Assembly (NCBI RefSeq): GCF_020169335.1
Contig: NZ_JAIEZN010000001.1
Span: forward strand, 1,257,426 to 1,321,425
DNA from: Devosia aquimaris
Lineage (GTDB): Bacteria; Pseudomonadota; Alphaproteobacteria; Rhizobiales; Devosiaceae
Direction of reading: 5' to 3'
Length of the DNA: 64,000 bases
Positions 40,159 to 49,015 of the stretch are shown one piece after another. How positions within the stretch are numbered: the first letter of the stretch is position 1; every line of letters starts with the position of its first letter. The notes under the pieces were generated by a model, which saw only the letters and a list, made by a program, of their open reading frames with translations, ran no database searches and was not told the DNA's origin. The translations under genes and the position numbers were made by a program.

Positions 40159-40897
40159 CGTCTTGACTATCCCACTCCTGTTCGTCGTCCGTCTCCCCGC
40201 GGTCGCGTCGGCGACGATCAAGGGCCTGTGCAGCAATGCTGCGGGTCACGGCGGTCCCCTTCTCCAGCGCCAGCCGGTCCATAAGGTCGGCGAGCAGCAC
40301 GGCCTCTTCCGACGAGCGCTCCATGCGCGCCACCAGATAGGCGATGATCTTGGGGTCCACGGCGACCTGACGGTCGCCGAACAACTTCACGAACATCTGT
40401 GACAATTGGATGTCGTCCGTCATCTCCAGGGTAAAGGCCGTGGCGCGCCGCACGCGCGACACCACATCCTGTGTCGACAGCGGCCATTGCGCAACCTCTT
40501 CCCGCGCGGTCAGCAGGATCGGCCGGCGATCACGCAGGGATTGGTTGAGCAGGTGGAACAGCCCGGTCTCGTCATAGCCCAGGCGGTCCGCATCCTCCAC
40601 GATCAGCGGCTGGTTCCCGCCGGCCATGGCCAGCGTTTCCAAGGCATCGATCCCGGCGTAGGCCGCTCCGGCGCGGTCTGCAAAGATGCGCGACAGATGC
40701 GATTTCCCTGCCTTAGCGGGGCCCAGCAGCAGGGTCAGCGGCTCGGACCAGTGCGGAAACGCCATGATGCGCGCATGCGCCAGCCGGTTGCCGTCGCCCA
40801 CCAGGAAGTCGGCTTCCCCCTGTGCGGGCGTATGCTGCAGGTCCAGCGCCAGCTGTCGCGCTGTATCGCCCGGTTCAGGGCGTGCCGGCAGGGTCAT
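40151..40897 (-). CDS. hdaA: DnaA regulatory inactivator HdaA (DnaA-like AAA+ protein)
   Basis: A 248-residue DnaA/Hda homologue without a DNA-binding domain. QLALDL at residues 15-20 is a beta-clamp binding motif. The P-loop is [10 protein letters not shown] and the Walker B-like box LIVEDADRL. In alphaproteobacteria HdaA stimulates ATP hydrolysis on DnaA after initiation, so DNA is copied once per cycle. ATG at 40897 overlaps the end of the upstream permease by 23 bases; the frame is open further but in the permease's shadow. Confidence 0.9.
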   Translation of the reverse strand: MTLPARPEPGDTARQLALDLQHTPAQGEADFLVGDGNRLAHARIMAFPHWSEPLTLLLGPAKAGKSHLSRIFADRAGAAYAGIDALETLAMAGGNQPLIVEDADRLGYDETGLFHLLNQSLRDRRPILLTAREEVAQWPLSTQDVVSRVRRATAFTLEMTDDIQLSQMFVKLFGDRQVAVDPKIIAYLVARMERSSEEAVLLADLMDRLALEKGTAVTRSIAAQALDRRRRDRGETDDEQEWDSQDDE

Positions 40898-42044
40898 TGG
40901 CAGTGCTTGCATCGGTGAGGGCGGGCACCTCGCCATTGATGCCCAGATAGAGCGTGCTCGCCTTGTACTTGCCGATGCCATAGCGCACCAGCACGCCCAC
41001 GATGGCGGCCAGCGGCACGGCCAGCAACAGGCCGACAAAGCCGAACAACGCCCCGAACGCCAGCAGCGCAAACATCAGCCACACCGGATTGATGTTGATG
41101 CTCGATCCCACCAGCTTGGGATAGAGCACATTGCCCTCGATGAACTGCCAGCCCAGAAAGATCGCCGCGACAGCCACCACCATCCAGTAGTTGGGCCAGA
41201 ACTGCACGATGGCAATGCCGATCGACAGCGAGAAACCAAAGGCAAAGCCCACGAAGGGCACAAAGCTCAGCAGCCCGCTGATCAGCCCGACGGCGAGACC
41301 GAAGTTGAGCCCGATGAGGCTGAGCGCGGTGGCATAGAAGATCGCGTCGATCACCAGCACACCGCCCTGCCCGCGGATCACCCCGGCCATGGATTTGTCG
41401 ATGTCGCTGAGAATACGGTTGATCTCGTGCTTGTGGTCGCGTGGCAGCAGGCCCTGCAGGCCCCGCACCATGCCCTCCCAGTCGAGCAGCAGGTAAAAGG
41501 CGACCACCGGGGTCACAAGCGTGACGCCGATCACGGCAGCGCCCGTATAGCCGATATTGACCAGCTCGGCCGGCAACGTGGCGATAAAGCCCAGCGCCTG
41601 GCGCGTCAGCTCGGTAATCGAGGTCTGGAACTGCGCGGCGCGCTCCGGCCCCAGCCATTCGTTGATTTGTGGCGACCATTCGGTCACCAGCCCCTGCAGC
41701 GAGGTCACATAACCCGGCAGGCGCTGGATCAGGCCGATGATCTGCTGCCCCACCAGCGGCAGGAACATCAGGAACACGCCCACAAAGATGGTGATCACCG
41801 CCAGCAGGACCACCGCCGTGGCCCATCCCCGGTTGAAATGCCAGCGCTGCAACTGGTTGACGAGCGGATTGAGCAGATAGGCCAGGGCCGCGCCCACCAC
41901 GAAGGGCAGCAGGATGCCGCGGAACAGCCAAAGCAGCACGATCATGACCACGAGGAACGCGATCCAGATCAGCACTTGATTTCTCAGGGTCATGGTGCCG
42001 GGCAGCCCTTGCGCATGTGGGGTGGAGAAGCTATCAGGCCGCAT
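40875..42044 (-). CDS. AI-2E family transporter (PerM/TqsA-like)
   Basis: A membrane protein of about 389 residues with eight predicted helices: two pairs at the N-terminus (LIWIAFLVVMIVLLWLFRGIL; VVLLAVITIFVGVFLMFLPLV), a long soluble segment, then the family's C-terminal core (GLISGLLSFVPFVGFAFG, LGWQFIEGNVLYPKLVG, NPVWLMFALLAFGALFGFVG). Substrate cannot be predicted; relatives export quorum signals or act as Na/H antiporters. Start is uncertain; ATG 42044 has GGAG nine bases upstream. This gene regularly precedes hdaA in alphaproteobacteria. Confidence 0.9.
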   Translation of the reverse strand: MRPDSFSTPHAQGLPGTMTLRNQVLIWIAFLVVMIVLLWLFRGILLPFVVGAALAYLLNPLVNQLQRWHFNRGWATAVVLLAVITIFVGVFLMFLPLVGQQIIGLIQRLPGYVTSLQGLVTEWSPQINEWLGPERAAQFQTSITELTRQALGFIATLPAELVNIGYTGAAVIGVTLVTPVVAFYLLLDWEGMVRGLQGLLPRDHKHEINRILSDIDKSMAGVIRGQGGVLVIDAIFYATALSLIGLNFGLAVGLISGLLSFVPFVGFAFGFSLSIGIAIVQFWPNYWMVVAVAAIFLGWQFIEGNVLYPKLVGSSININPVWLMFALLAFGALFGFVGLLLAVPLAAIVGVLVRYGIGKYKASTLYLGINGEVPALTDASTANDPAGTP

Positions 42045-42127
42045 AGCTTCCGGCTCCGGAATTGGCAACCGCCTTGGTCGACCGGTGTCAGCTTTCCGCA
42101 CGCTTTCCCCATGATGGTCCGAGGCCC

Positions 42128-43204
42128 ATGTCCGATCCGAAAAACCTGACATCAAATGGTCTGTCATACAAGCAGGCCGGAGTCGACATCGATGCTGGCA
42201 ATGCGCTGGTCGAAGCGATCAAACCTGCCGTGCGCTCCACGCGCCGCTCGGGCGCCGATGGCGAGATCGGCGGCTTTGGCGGCCTGTTCGATCTCAAGGC
42301 AGCCGGCTTCACCGATCCCGTGCTCGTCGCGGCCAACGACGGCGTCGGCACCAAGCTCAAGATCGCCATCGATACCGGCAATCACGGCACCATCGGGCAG
42401 GACCTGGTGGCCATGTGCGTCAACGACATCATCGTCCAGGGCGCCGAGCCGCTGTTCTTCCTCGACTACTTCGCCACCGGCAAGCTCGACGTCGCCCAGG
42501 GCACGGCCATCGTTACCGGCATCGCCGATGGCTGCCGCCTCGCCGGCTGCGCCCTGATCGGCGGCGAAACCGCCGAGATGCCGGGCATGTACCACGGCAA
42601 TGACTATGACCTGGCCGGCTTTGCCGTCGGCGCTGCCGAGCGCGGCACCCTGCTGCCCCGCGCCGATATCGCCGCCGGCGACACGCTGGTGGCCATCGCC
42701 TCCTCGGGCGTCCATTCCAATGGCTATTCGCTGGTCCGCAAGATCGTCGAGGTCTCGGGCCTGGCATGGGACGCCGATGCGCCCTTCGCCCCCGGCACGG
42801 CGCTCTCGGAAGCCCTCCTTACCCCCACCCGCATCTATGTGAAGCCGCTGCTCGCCGCCCTCAAGGCGGGCCTGGCCATCAAGGCGCTGGCCCATATCAC
42901 CGGCGGCGGCTTCATCGACAATATTCCTCGCGTGCTGCCCGACCATCTGGCCGCGCATGTGAACCTGCCGGCCATCACCGTGCCCAAGGTCTTCGGCTGG
43001 CTGTCGCGCACCGGCGGCATCGTTGAGCATGAGATGCTACGCACCTTCAACTGCGGCGTCGGCATGCTGGTCGCCGTGGCGCCCGAAGACGCCCAGGCCC
43101 TCGTCGACCAGCTCAACGCCGCCGGCGAAATCGCCTCCATCGTCGGCAATCTGACAGAGCGCAGCGGCGAACCGGTGACCTTCGAGGGAAGCCTGGCGCT
43201 CTGA
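42128..43204 (+). CDS. purM: Phosphoribosylformylglycinamidine cyclo-ligase
   Basis: Fifth step of purine synthesis, making aminoimidazole ribotide with ATP. The 358-residue protein has [13 protein letters not shown], the family-specific GIGGFGG-like patch ([10 protein letters not shown]), [34 protein letters not shown] and [15 protein letters not shown] three bases before ATG at 42128 supports the start. Divergent from the permease gene and upstream of a small kinase and purN. Confidence 0.96.
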   Translation: MSDPKNLTSNGLSYKQAGVDIDAGNALVEAIKPAVRSTRRSGADGEIGGFGGLFDLKAAGFTDPVLVAANDGVGTKLKIAIDTGNHGTIGQDLVAMCVNDIIVQGAEPLFFLDYFATGKLDVAQGTAIVTGIADGCRLAGCALIGGETAEMPGMYHGNDYDLAGFAVGAAERGTLLPRADIAAGDTLVAIASSGVHSNGYSLVRKIVEVSGLAWDADAPFAPGTALSEALLTPTRIYVKPLLAALKAGLAIKALAHITGGGFIDNIPRVLPDHLAAHVNLPAITVPKVFGWLSRTGGIVEHEMLRTFNCGVGMLVAVAPEDAQALVDQLNAAGEIASIVGNLTERSGEPVTFEGSLAL

Positions 43205-43205
43205 T

Positions 43206-43679
43206 ATGCGCAACCCGGGCCGGCTGATCATCATCTGCGGCCTGCCCGGCACGGGCAAGTCCACGCTCGCGGCACAACTGGCAAACGAGCACGGGGGCAT
43301 CATCTATGCCCCTGACGAGTGGATGGACGCCCTCGGCATCGACCTCTGGGACACTGCGGCCCGCGACAGCATAGAGGCGCTGCAGTGGTTGCAGGCGCAG
43401 CACGTCCTGCGCCTCGGCGGCGTCGCCATCATTGAATGGGGTACCTGGGCCCGGGCAGAGCGGGACCGGCTTCGCGAGGGCGCGCGTGCCCTCGGCGCAC
43501 GAGCCGAACTGCACTTTCTCGATGCCGCGCCGGAAATCCTCTACCAGCGGACCTCGGCCCGCGGCCGCGAGAACCCGCCGCTCACCCTGGACGAGCTGCG
43601 CCGCTACGCCGACGCCATCGAGCGTCCGACGGCCGAAGAACTCGCTTTGTTCGATCCCTCCCTGGAGCCCAAGTCATGA
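43206..43679 (+). CDS. Small P-loop kinase-like protein between purM and purN
   Basis: A 157-residue AAA/Zeta-type nucleotide kinase-like protein. Walker A is GLPGTGKST at 12-20; APDEWMDALGIDLWD and VAIIEWGTWARAERDRLR follow, as in chloramphenicol-phosphotransferase-like and related kinases; ARGREN is a possible lid. It begins one base after the purM stop and overlaps purN by ATGA, so it is made with purine enzymes. The substrate is unknown; the position invites a nucleotide or cofactor role, but that is inference. Confidence 0.85.
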   Translation: MRNPGRLIIICGLPGTGKSTLAAQLANEHGGIIYAPDEWMDALGIDLWDTAARDSIEALQWLQAQHVLRLGGVAIIEWGTWARAERDRLREGARALGARAELHFLDAAPEILYQRTSARGRENPPLTLDELRRYADAIERPTAEELALFDPSLEPKS

Positions 43680-44263
43680 CCCGCAAGCGCGTCGGCATTC
43701 TCATTTCCGGTCGCGGCTCCAACATGCGGGCGCTGATCGACGCCGCCAAGGCGCCAGACTATCCCGCCGAGATCGTCGGCGTGCTGTCCAATCGTGCCGC
43801 CGCCGAGGGCCTCACCATCGCCGCCAGCCATGGCATCGCCACCGCCTCCCTGGCCCAGAGCAAGTTCCTCACAAGGGACATGTTCGAAGATGTCATGACC
43901 CAGATGCTGGAAAGCTGGGACGTCGACATCGTCTGCCTTGCCGGCTTCATGCGCATCCTGGGCGATGACTTCGTCAATCACTGGGCCGGGCGGATGATCA
44001 ACATCCATCCCTCGCTGCTGCCGCTCTATAAAGGCCTGCACACCCATGAGCGCGCCCTGGCCGACGGCGCCACCACCCATGGCTGCACCGTCCACTTTGT
44101 TACCCCCGGCCTCGACGAAGGCGCGCCGATCCTGCAGGCCGAAGTGCCTGTGCTCCCCGGCGACACCCCCGACACTCTCGCCGCCCGCGTGCTGGTCGAA
44201 GAGCACCGCATCTATCCCGAAGCCCTGCGCCTCCTCGCCTCCGGGGCCATCAGCGCCCCCTGA
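43676..44263 (+). CDS. purN: Phosphoribosylglycinamide formyltransferase
   Basis: Transfers formyl from 10-formyltetrahydrofolate to GAR, third step of purine synthesis. The 195-residue protein shows ILISGRGSNMRALI, LAGFMRILGDDFV, the catalytic NIHPSLLPLYKG and TVHFVTPGLDEGAPILQ with the active Asp. ATG at 43676 overlaps the kinase stop and has GGAG about 9 bases upstream; the long open frame upstream is a shadow of the kinase. Confidence 0.96.
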   Translation: MTRKRVGILISGRGSNMRALIDAAKAPDYPAEIVGVLSNRAAAEGLTIAASHGIATASLAQSKFLTRDMFEDVMTQMLESWDVDIVCLAGFMRILGDDFVNHWAGRMINIHPSLLPLYKGLHTHERALADGATTHGCTVHFVTPGLDEGAPILQAEVPVLPGDTPDTLAARVLVEEHRIYPEALRLLASGAISAP

Positions 44264-44285
44264 TCGATCCCCGCGACACCCATCA

Positions 44286-44317
44286 CCGGTTTTGATCGAT
44301 CCCATCGTCAAAATCGG
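44286..44317 (+). terminator. Hairpin after purN
   Basis: CCGGTTTTGATCGAT and ATCGTCAAAATCGG pair with one mismatch and one bulge, CCC in the loop. The sequence that follows is moderately T-rich (TTCGATCTTTGTT), so weak intrinsic termination is plausible. Confidence 0.4.
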
Positions 44318-44367
44318 TTCGATCTTTGTTCCGCTACGGCGTAGCGTCCGCGGACAAGGAGATTCTG

Positions 44368-45258
44368 ATGGTTCGTCGCGACTGGTTCTGGATAATTCTG
44401 CTGGGCGCCATATGGGGCTGCTCCTTTATCTTCAACGCCGTGCTCATCCGCGAGATCGGCCCGCTCTGGGTCACCTCCTTCCGCGTCGGCATCGGCGCGC
44501 TCGGCTGCTGGTTCGCCATGCTGATCCTGCGCAAGCCTGTCCCGCGAGATCCCATGCTCTGGTTCAAGCTGGGTGCGCTGGGCGTTCTGGCCTACGCCAT
44601 CCCCTTTGCCCTGTTCCCCCTCGCCCAGGCCAATCTGGCCAGCGGCGTAGCCGCCATCATCAATGCACTGACGCCGATCATGACGGTCATCGTCAGCCAT
44701 TTCTGGATCGGCGGCGAGAAAGCCTCGCGGGTCAAGTCTGCCGGGGTCGTCGTCGGCTTCGTCGGCGCTGCAATCCTGGCCTCACCCGCCCTGATGGACG
44801 GTGGCGATTCCCATCTCTGGGCCATCGGCGCCTGCCTCCTGGCCACCTTGTGCTACGCGCTTTCGCTCAATATCACCCGCAGCTTCAAGGCGGTGGAGCC
44901 GACCGCGCTGGCCGCCATCGCCCTCACCGGCGCCGCTATCGTCTCGATTCCGGTCGCCTTTTTCACCGAGGGCGCGCCGGTGCTGCAGCGCCCCGAGACC
45001 TGGGCCGCCGCTATCGCCATCGGCCTGGTTTCGACGGCCTTCACCTTCCAGATCATGTATCGCATCCTGCCGCGCGTCGGCCCGACCAACTTTGCCACCA
45101 CCACCTTCATTGCCCCGATCTCGGCGATCATCCTGGGCGTGGTGGTGCTCAAGGAGAGCGTGCTGCCCATCCAGATCCTGGGCATGCTGGTGATCTTCAC
45201 CGGTCTGTTGCTGATCGATGGCCGCATCAGCCGACTCTGGCAGCGCGTCGCCGCCTGA
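44368..45258 (+). CDS. EamA/DMT-superfamily transporter
   Basis: A 296-residue inner-membrane protein with ten predicted helices arranged as two EamA repeats (first about 5-135, second about 150-290). LGAIWGCSFIFNAVLIREIGP at the start and PISAIILGVVVLKESV near the end are typical of the drug/metabolite exporter family. AAGGAG six bases before ATG at 44368 fixes the start. Substrate unknown. It converges with gatB across a terminator. Confidence 0.92.
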   Translation: MVRRDWFWIILLGAIWGCSFIFNAVLIREIGPLWVTSFRVGIGALGCWFAMLILRKPVPRDPMLWFKLGALGVLAYAIPFALFPLAQANLASGVAAIINALTPIMTVIVSHFWIGGEKASRVKSAGVVVGFVGAAILASPALMDGGDSHLWAIGACLLATLCYALSLNITRSFKAVEPTALAAIALTGAAIVSIPVAFFTEGAPVLQRPETWAAAIAIGLVSTAFTFQIMYRILPRVGPTNFATTTFIAPISAIILGVVVLKESVLPIQILGMLVIFTGLLLIDGRISRLWQRVAA

Positions 45259-45271
45259 CCAGCCGACACGC

Positions 45272-45309
45272 AAGAAAAAACCGGCCGGTGCCCGCGCACC
45301 GACCGGTTT
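45272..45309 (-). terminator. Intrinsic terminator of gatB
   Basis: AAACCGGCCGGTGC (45278-45291) and GCACCGACCGGTTT (45296-45309) form a 14-bp stem with a single mismatch and 4-base loop. On the minus strand the stem is followed by TTTTTTCTTG, a classic T-run, 22 bases past the gatB stop. The hairpin could also serve the converging EamA gene. Confidence 0.85.
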
Positions 45310-45330
45310 GGTCCATTCAGACAATCGGAC

Positions 45331-46830
45331 CTATTCGAGGCCGAGCTTTTTCTTCATCAGCTCGTTGAGCGCCTGCGGATTGGCCTTGCCGCCCGAGGCC
45401 TTCATCGCCTGGCCGACAAACCAGCCGATCATGGTCGGCTTGGCGATGACCTTGGCCACCTGGTCGGGATTGGCGGCGATGATCTCGTCCACGATCGCCT
45501 CGATGGCGCCCATGTCGGTCACCTGCTTCATGCCGCGGGCTTCCACGATCTCCGCCGGCACGCCCTCGGGCTCTTCGCTGATGATGATGGCCAGGAGATC
45601 CTTGGCGCCCTTGGACGAGATGGTCCCGGCTGCCACCAGGTCGACGATTCCCGCGATCTGCGCCGGCTTGAGATGGGTTTCCCAGATGGCCAGGCCCTGG
45701 CTATTGGCAAAGGCCGCCACGTCGGCGTTCAGCATATTGGCCACGGCCTTGCCGTCGCGTGCGCTGCCACCGAAATTGACCACGGCCTCGAAATAGTCCG
45801 CCGTCTCGCGATCCAGCGTCAGCACCATCGCGTCATAGGGCGTCACGCCGAAATCCCGAATGAAGCGCGCGGTCTTCTCGTCCGGCAGCTCGGGCAGATT
45901 GTCAGCCAGCATGGCGACGAAGGCATCGTCGAACTCGAGCGGCAGCAGATCGGGATCGGGGAAATAGCGATAGTCCTGCGCATCTTCCTTCGACCGCATC
46001 GACCGCGTCTCGCCCAGCTTGGGGTCATAGAGCCGGGTCTCCTGCTCCACCACGCCGCCATCCTCGAGAATGTCGATCTGCCGGCGGGCTTCGAATTCAA
46101 TGGCCTGGCCGGCAAAGCGGATCGAGTTGACGTTCTTGATCTCGCAGCGCGTACCGAACTCGCCGCCCGGGCGGCGCACCGAGACGTTGACGTCGGCGCG
46201 CATGGAACCCTGCTCCATGTTGCCGTCGCAGGTGCCGAGGTACCGCAGGATCGAGCGCAGCTTGGAGAGATAGGCCTTGGCCTCGTCCGACGAGCGCATG
46301 TCGGGCTTGGAGACGATCTCCATCAGCGCCACGCCGGCGCGGTTGAGATCGACAAAGCTCATGTTGGGGTGCTGGTCATGCAGCAGCTTGCCGGCGTCCG
46401 TTTCCAGATGCACGCGCTCGATGCCGATCTCGACTTGGTCGCCATTGACGTCGAGCGCCACAACGCCCTCGCCGACGATGGGGTCCTTGTACTGGGAAAT
46501 CTGATAGCCCGGCGGCTGGTCGGGATAGAAATAGTTCTTGCGGTCAAACACGCTGCGCTTGTTGATCTTGGCCTTGAGGCCCAGACCGGTGCGCACAGCC
46601 TGGCGCACGCATTCCTCGTTGATCACGGGCAGCATGCCGGGCATGCCGGCGTCCACGAACGACACGTTGGAATTGGGGGCATTGCCGAACTGCGTCGACG
46701 CGCCCGAGAACAGCTTGCTCTCGGACGTCACCTGCGCATGCACTTCCATGCCGATGATCACTTCCCAGTCGCCGGTCGATCCGGCAATGAAGCTCTTGGG
46801 GTTGGGCGTGCGCGTGTCGATAAGGGTCAA
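45331..46830 (-). CDS. gatB: Aspartyl/glutamyl-tRNA amidotransferase subunit B
   Basis: The 499-residue tRNA-binding, kinase-bearing subunit of GatCAB, which converts misacylated Asp-tRNA-Asn or Glu-tRNA-Gln. [12 protein letters not shown], the [17 protein letters not shown] block, [16 protein letters not shown] and [20 protein letters not shown] are diagnostic, with helical and YqeY-like tails at the C-terminus. I choose a TTG start at 46830 ([17 protein letters not shown], as in rhizobia), with AGGA eight bases upstream. The partner gatA and gatC genes lie about 2-5 kb away on the same strand. Confidence 0.95.
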   Translation of the reverse strand: MTLIDTRTPNPKSFIAGSTGDWEVIIGMEVHAQVTSESKLFSGASTQFGNAPNSNVSFVDAGMPGMLPVINEECVRQAVRTGLGLKAKINKRSVFDRKNYFYPDQPPGYQISQYKDPIVGEGVVALDVNGDQVEIGIERVHLETDAGKLLHDQHPNMSFVDLNRAGVALMEIVSKPDMRSSDEAKAYLSKLRSILRYLGTCDGNMEQGSMRADVNVSVRRPGGEFGTRCEIKNVNSIRFAGQAIEFEARRQIDILEDGGVVEQETRLYDPKLGETRSMRSKEDAQDYRYFPDPDLLPLEFDDAFVAMLADNLPELPDEKTARFIRDFGVTPYDAMVLTLDRETADYFEAVVNFGGSARDGKAVANMLNADVAAFANSQGLAIWETHLKPAQIAGIVDLVAAGTISSKGAKDLLAIIISEEPEGVPAEIVEARGMKQVTDMGAIEAIVDEIIAANPDQVAKVIAKPTMIGWFVGQAMKASGGKANPQALNELMKKKLGLE

Positions 46831-46936
46831 TTGAGACGTCCTGAGGCGAGGCAAAGCGATGCCAAACGCATATTGCCTTGGGCCTGCGGTTGCAATTGCT
46901 TTGCGCACTACGGGGCGCAAACAGCCCCTGCCCGGC

Positions 46937-47446
46937 TCAGTCCTCGTCGATCTCGCCGGTGAACGGCAGCAAGCGCTTTTCCAGGTGCACGCTCATGAAG
47001 GCCTCGTGGGCCGCATTGCCATCCTGGCGCAGCGCCAGGATCTGGTAGCCCTGCTTTTCATAGAAGCGCACGGCCGGCACATTGTCCGCCGGGGTTTCGA
47101 GATAGACGCGCTCGGCGCCTTCCAGCTCGAGCAGCGATTCCATGCGCCGCAGCAGCATCGAGCCCAGCCCCATGCGCTGCATTTCCGGCGCGACGAAGAG
47201 ATAGGGAATATAGGCCCGCCGCGCCGCCCGCGAGCACCAGCCGGCCGCCACGCCGCCCACTTCGACCACAATGATGCGGTTGAGCGTCTGCGACACCACC
47301 TGGCCCAGGCGGGACTGTTCGGCGGCTTTCAGGCCCGGAAGTGGCGTCAGCAGCGGATAGATGCCGTGTTCCCAGGCGCGATAGGCGATGTCTGCCAGGT
47401 GCGGCATGTCATCGGTCACCGCCTTGCGTATGCTGACACCTGCCAT
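46937..47446 (-). CDS. GNAT-family N-acetyltransferase
   Basis: A 169-residue acetyltransferase with the acetyl-CoA loop [17 protein letters not shown] and a C-terminal [16 protein letters not shown] with CTTACG spacing sets ATG at 47446. It lies 14 bases downstream of the chorismate mutase gene and 106 bases before gatB, possibly one transcript. Substrate unknown. Confidence 0.9.
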   Translation of the reverse strand: MAGVSIRKAVTDDMPHLADIAYRAWEHGIYPLLTPLPGLKAAEQSRLGQVVSQTLNRIIVVEVGGVAAGWCSRAARRAYIPYLFVAPEMQRMGLGSMLLRRMESLLELEGAERVYLETPADNVPAVRFYEKQGYQILALRQDGNAAHEAFMSVHLEKRLLPFTGEIDED

Positions 47447-47460
47447 CGTAAGCCTCCGGG

Positions 47461-47784
47461 CTAGCCGCGTCGCCGTGCGGCGATGATGCCCTTCTCGTAG
47501 TTGATGTTCCAGTCGATCAGGGTCCGCCACACAAGTTCGGCCTGATCCTCGTCAAGATCAAGGGCCAAACTGCGTTCACGGACCCGGGCGATCACTGCCT
47601 CGATGCGCGCCGGGTCGCGTGCCTCATGCGGATCGGTCTTGATCTCGGCCATGCGGGTCACATAGGCGTGCCGCTCCGCAAACAGGGTCAGCAACGCCTG
47701 GTCGACGCGGTCGATCTCGGCGCGGACATCGTCCTTGGTCTGGCATTCGGCAGGCAGTTTTGCAGCGGTCACAGCACTATCCAC
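47461..47784 (-). CDS. Chorismate mutase (AroQ class)
   Basis: A 107-residue all-helical protein: DDVRAEIDRVDQALLTLFAERHAYVTRMAEIK opens with the Arg and Asp residues of AroQ active sites, and ARIEAVIARVRERS holds another conserved Arg. It converts chorismate to prephenate for phenylalanine and tyrosine; some homologues act as isochorismate-pyruvate lyase (PchB), which cannot be excluded. Confidence 0.88.
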   Translation of the reverse strand: MDSAVTAAKLPAECQTKDDVRAEIDRVDQALLTLFAERHAYVTRMAEIKTDPHEARDPARIEAVIARVRERSLALDLDEDQAELVWRTLIDWNINYEKGIIAARRRG

Positions 47785-48020
47785 TCAATTGGCTCTGTTG
47801 CTGGTTTGCACCGAGTTCGGCGCGAATTCAACCGCCCGCCTTGCGCAATTCGTCCAGTCGGCGCTATCAAGCAGCCATGTGTAAGCAGTCTGAAACCGCC
47901 CGAAGCCCCGTCCAACTGCGACGGGGCATTGATGAACCAGCCTGACGCCGTGCGCGATGCCGGTGACGGGCCTTGTTTGTCCGCGGCCCATTTGGGGCCG
48001 CCATCAGGCTTCAGACTTCC

Positions 48021-48278
48021 ATGGATATTTCCCGAGACGAACAGCGGGTGCTGCATGCCCTCGCACAGGGCGGCTGTATCGCCCTCATCCGCAATGACGA
48101 CGGCAAGGTCACCGGCCTTGAATTCTTCAACCGCGACGGCTGGCTGAGCAGCGGCTGCAGCCTGCTGCTGTTCCGCAAGCTCAAGGCCAAAAAGGCGATC
48201 AAATCGTCGGGCGGAAAGCCCTACCGCATCACGCGGCGTGGGCTGGAGCTGGTGCGCAGCGAGTATGACAACCGCTAG
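48021..48278 (+). CDS. yjhX: YjhX/UPF0386 family protein
   Basis: An 85-residue protein that fits the YjhX family as I recall it: MDISRDEQRVLHALAQGG, FFNRDGWLSSGCSLLLFRKL, and GKPYRITRRGLELVR with a terminal DNR. E. coli YjhX has been listed as a candidate toxin; the fold is likely a winged helix. The open frame begins at 47973, but ATG at 48021 is the family start. It is a stand-alone gene followed by a hairpin; no antitoxin neighbour is visible. Confidence 0.85.
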   Translation: MDISRDEQRVLHALAQGGCIALIRNDDGKVTGLEFFNRDGWLSSGCSLLLFRKLKAKKAIKSSGGKPYRITRRGLELVRSEYDNR

Positions 48279-48292
48279 TCGAACATAAAGGC

Positions 48293-48327
48293 GCCGTCAC
48301 TGCCGGGCCGGTCCCCGCAGTGACGGC
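48293..48327 (+). terminator. Hairpin after yjhX
   Basis: GCCGTCACTGC (48293-48303) and GCAGTGACGGC (48317-48327) make a perfect 11-bp stem with a 13-base loop, 14 bases past the stop. No T-run follows. Confidence 0.5.
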
Positions 48328-48368
48328 CCTGCCGTTTCACCGCTGGGGGATTCTCGGCTCGATCCCTT

Positions 48369-48405
48369 CCCTCCCCCTTGAGGGGAGGGACCGAGGGAGG
48401 GGGTC
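48369..48405. repeat. C/G-rich intergenic hairpin repeat, copy 1
   Basis: CCCTCCCC and GGGGAGGG form a stem with loop CTTGA, followed by a second run of GGGAGGGGGTC. Almost the same sequence is found at 57441-57477. Confidence 0.7.
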
Positions 48406-48489
48406 CATCAGTGGCCATCAGCACCAACCCCACCCTCTACGCAAAGAGCAGAGGATGATCGAACCGCATCAATTCGAATTCAAAACGGC

Positions 48490-48807
48490 CTAGTGCCGCG
48501 TCACTTCGCTGAGGGCTGCCGCGATATGTTCCCATTCGCTGGCAACGCTGGCCGTCGCACGCTTCTTGCCGGCGCGGCGATACCAATAGTCGGCATTGCC
48601 CATGTCGGCTTCGATCCAGTGCATCAGCGCATGCACCCAGTCAAAGGCCTGCACGCCTTCCATGGCCTGAACGATCACATGCGCCTGTTCCCACTCGGGG
48701 CCCACACGCAGGCCACCCTTCTTGAGCCACCACAGAGCCTGCAGCGGCTTGCTCATGTCCTTGGGCGGCTCGGACCAGTCCAGGGTGGTGAAGATATCAG
48801 TGGCCAT
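48490..48807 (-). CDS. Conserved-looking hypothetical protein
   Basis: A 105-residue acidic protein I do not recognise. It opens MATDIFTTLDWSEPPKD and is rich in Trp (LQALWWLKKGGL, HWIEAD, YWYRRAGKK), with predicted helices throughout and no membrane segment. The frame remains open to 48882; ATG at 48807 has a weak AGAGA upstream and is the better choice. Separate from its neighbours. Confidence 0.7.
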   Translation of the reverse strand: MATDIFTTLDWSEPPKDMSKPLQALWWLKKGGLRVGPEWEQAHVIVQAMEGVQAFDWVHALMHWIEADMGNADYWYRRAGKKRATASVASEWEHIAAALSEVTRH

Positions 48808-49015
48808 GGGAGTTTCTCTTGTCTGCCCGGACGCCGGACGTGGCGGCGTCACCACCAATTTCAGTTTTCGCATTTCGGCCAAATAAGGCGGATCAGCGGG
48901 CGGATCAAGTGGCGCAAGCGGTTTGAGTAAACTCCGGCACCCTTGGCCGTCCCTGGTCCCTCACAGCTGCCGTGAAGGACCCGGTGCGTCGGCGCCGTCA
49001 CTATTTTGGCGCCGC

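Noticed and set aside
43436-43675. N-terminal extension of purN
   Set aside because: It overlaps the kinase gene in another frame; purN begins at the ATGA overlap.
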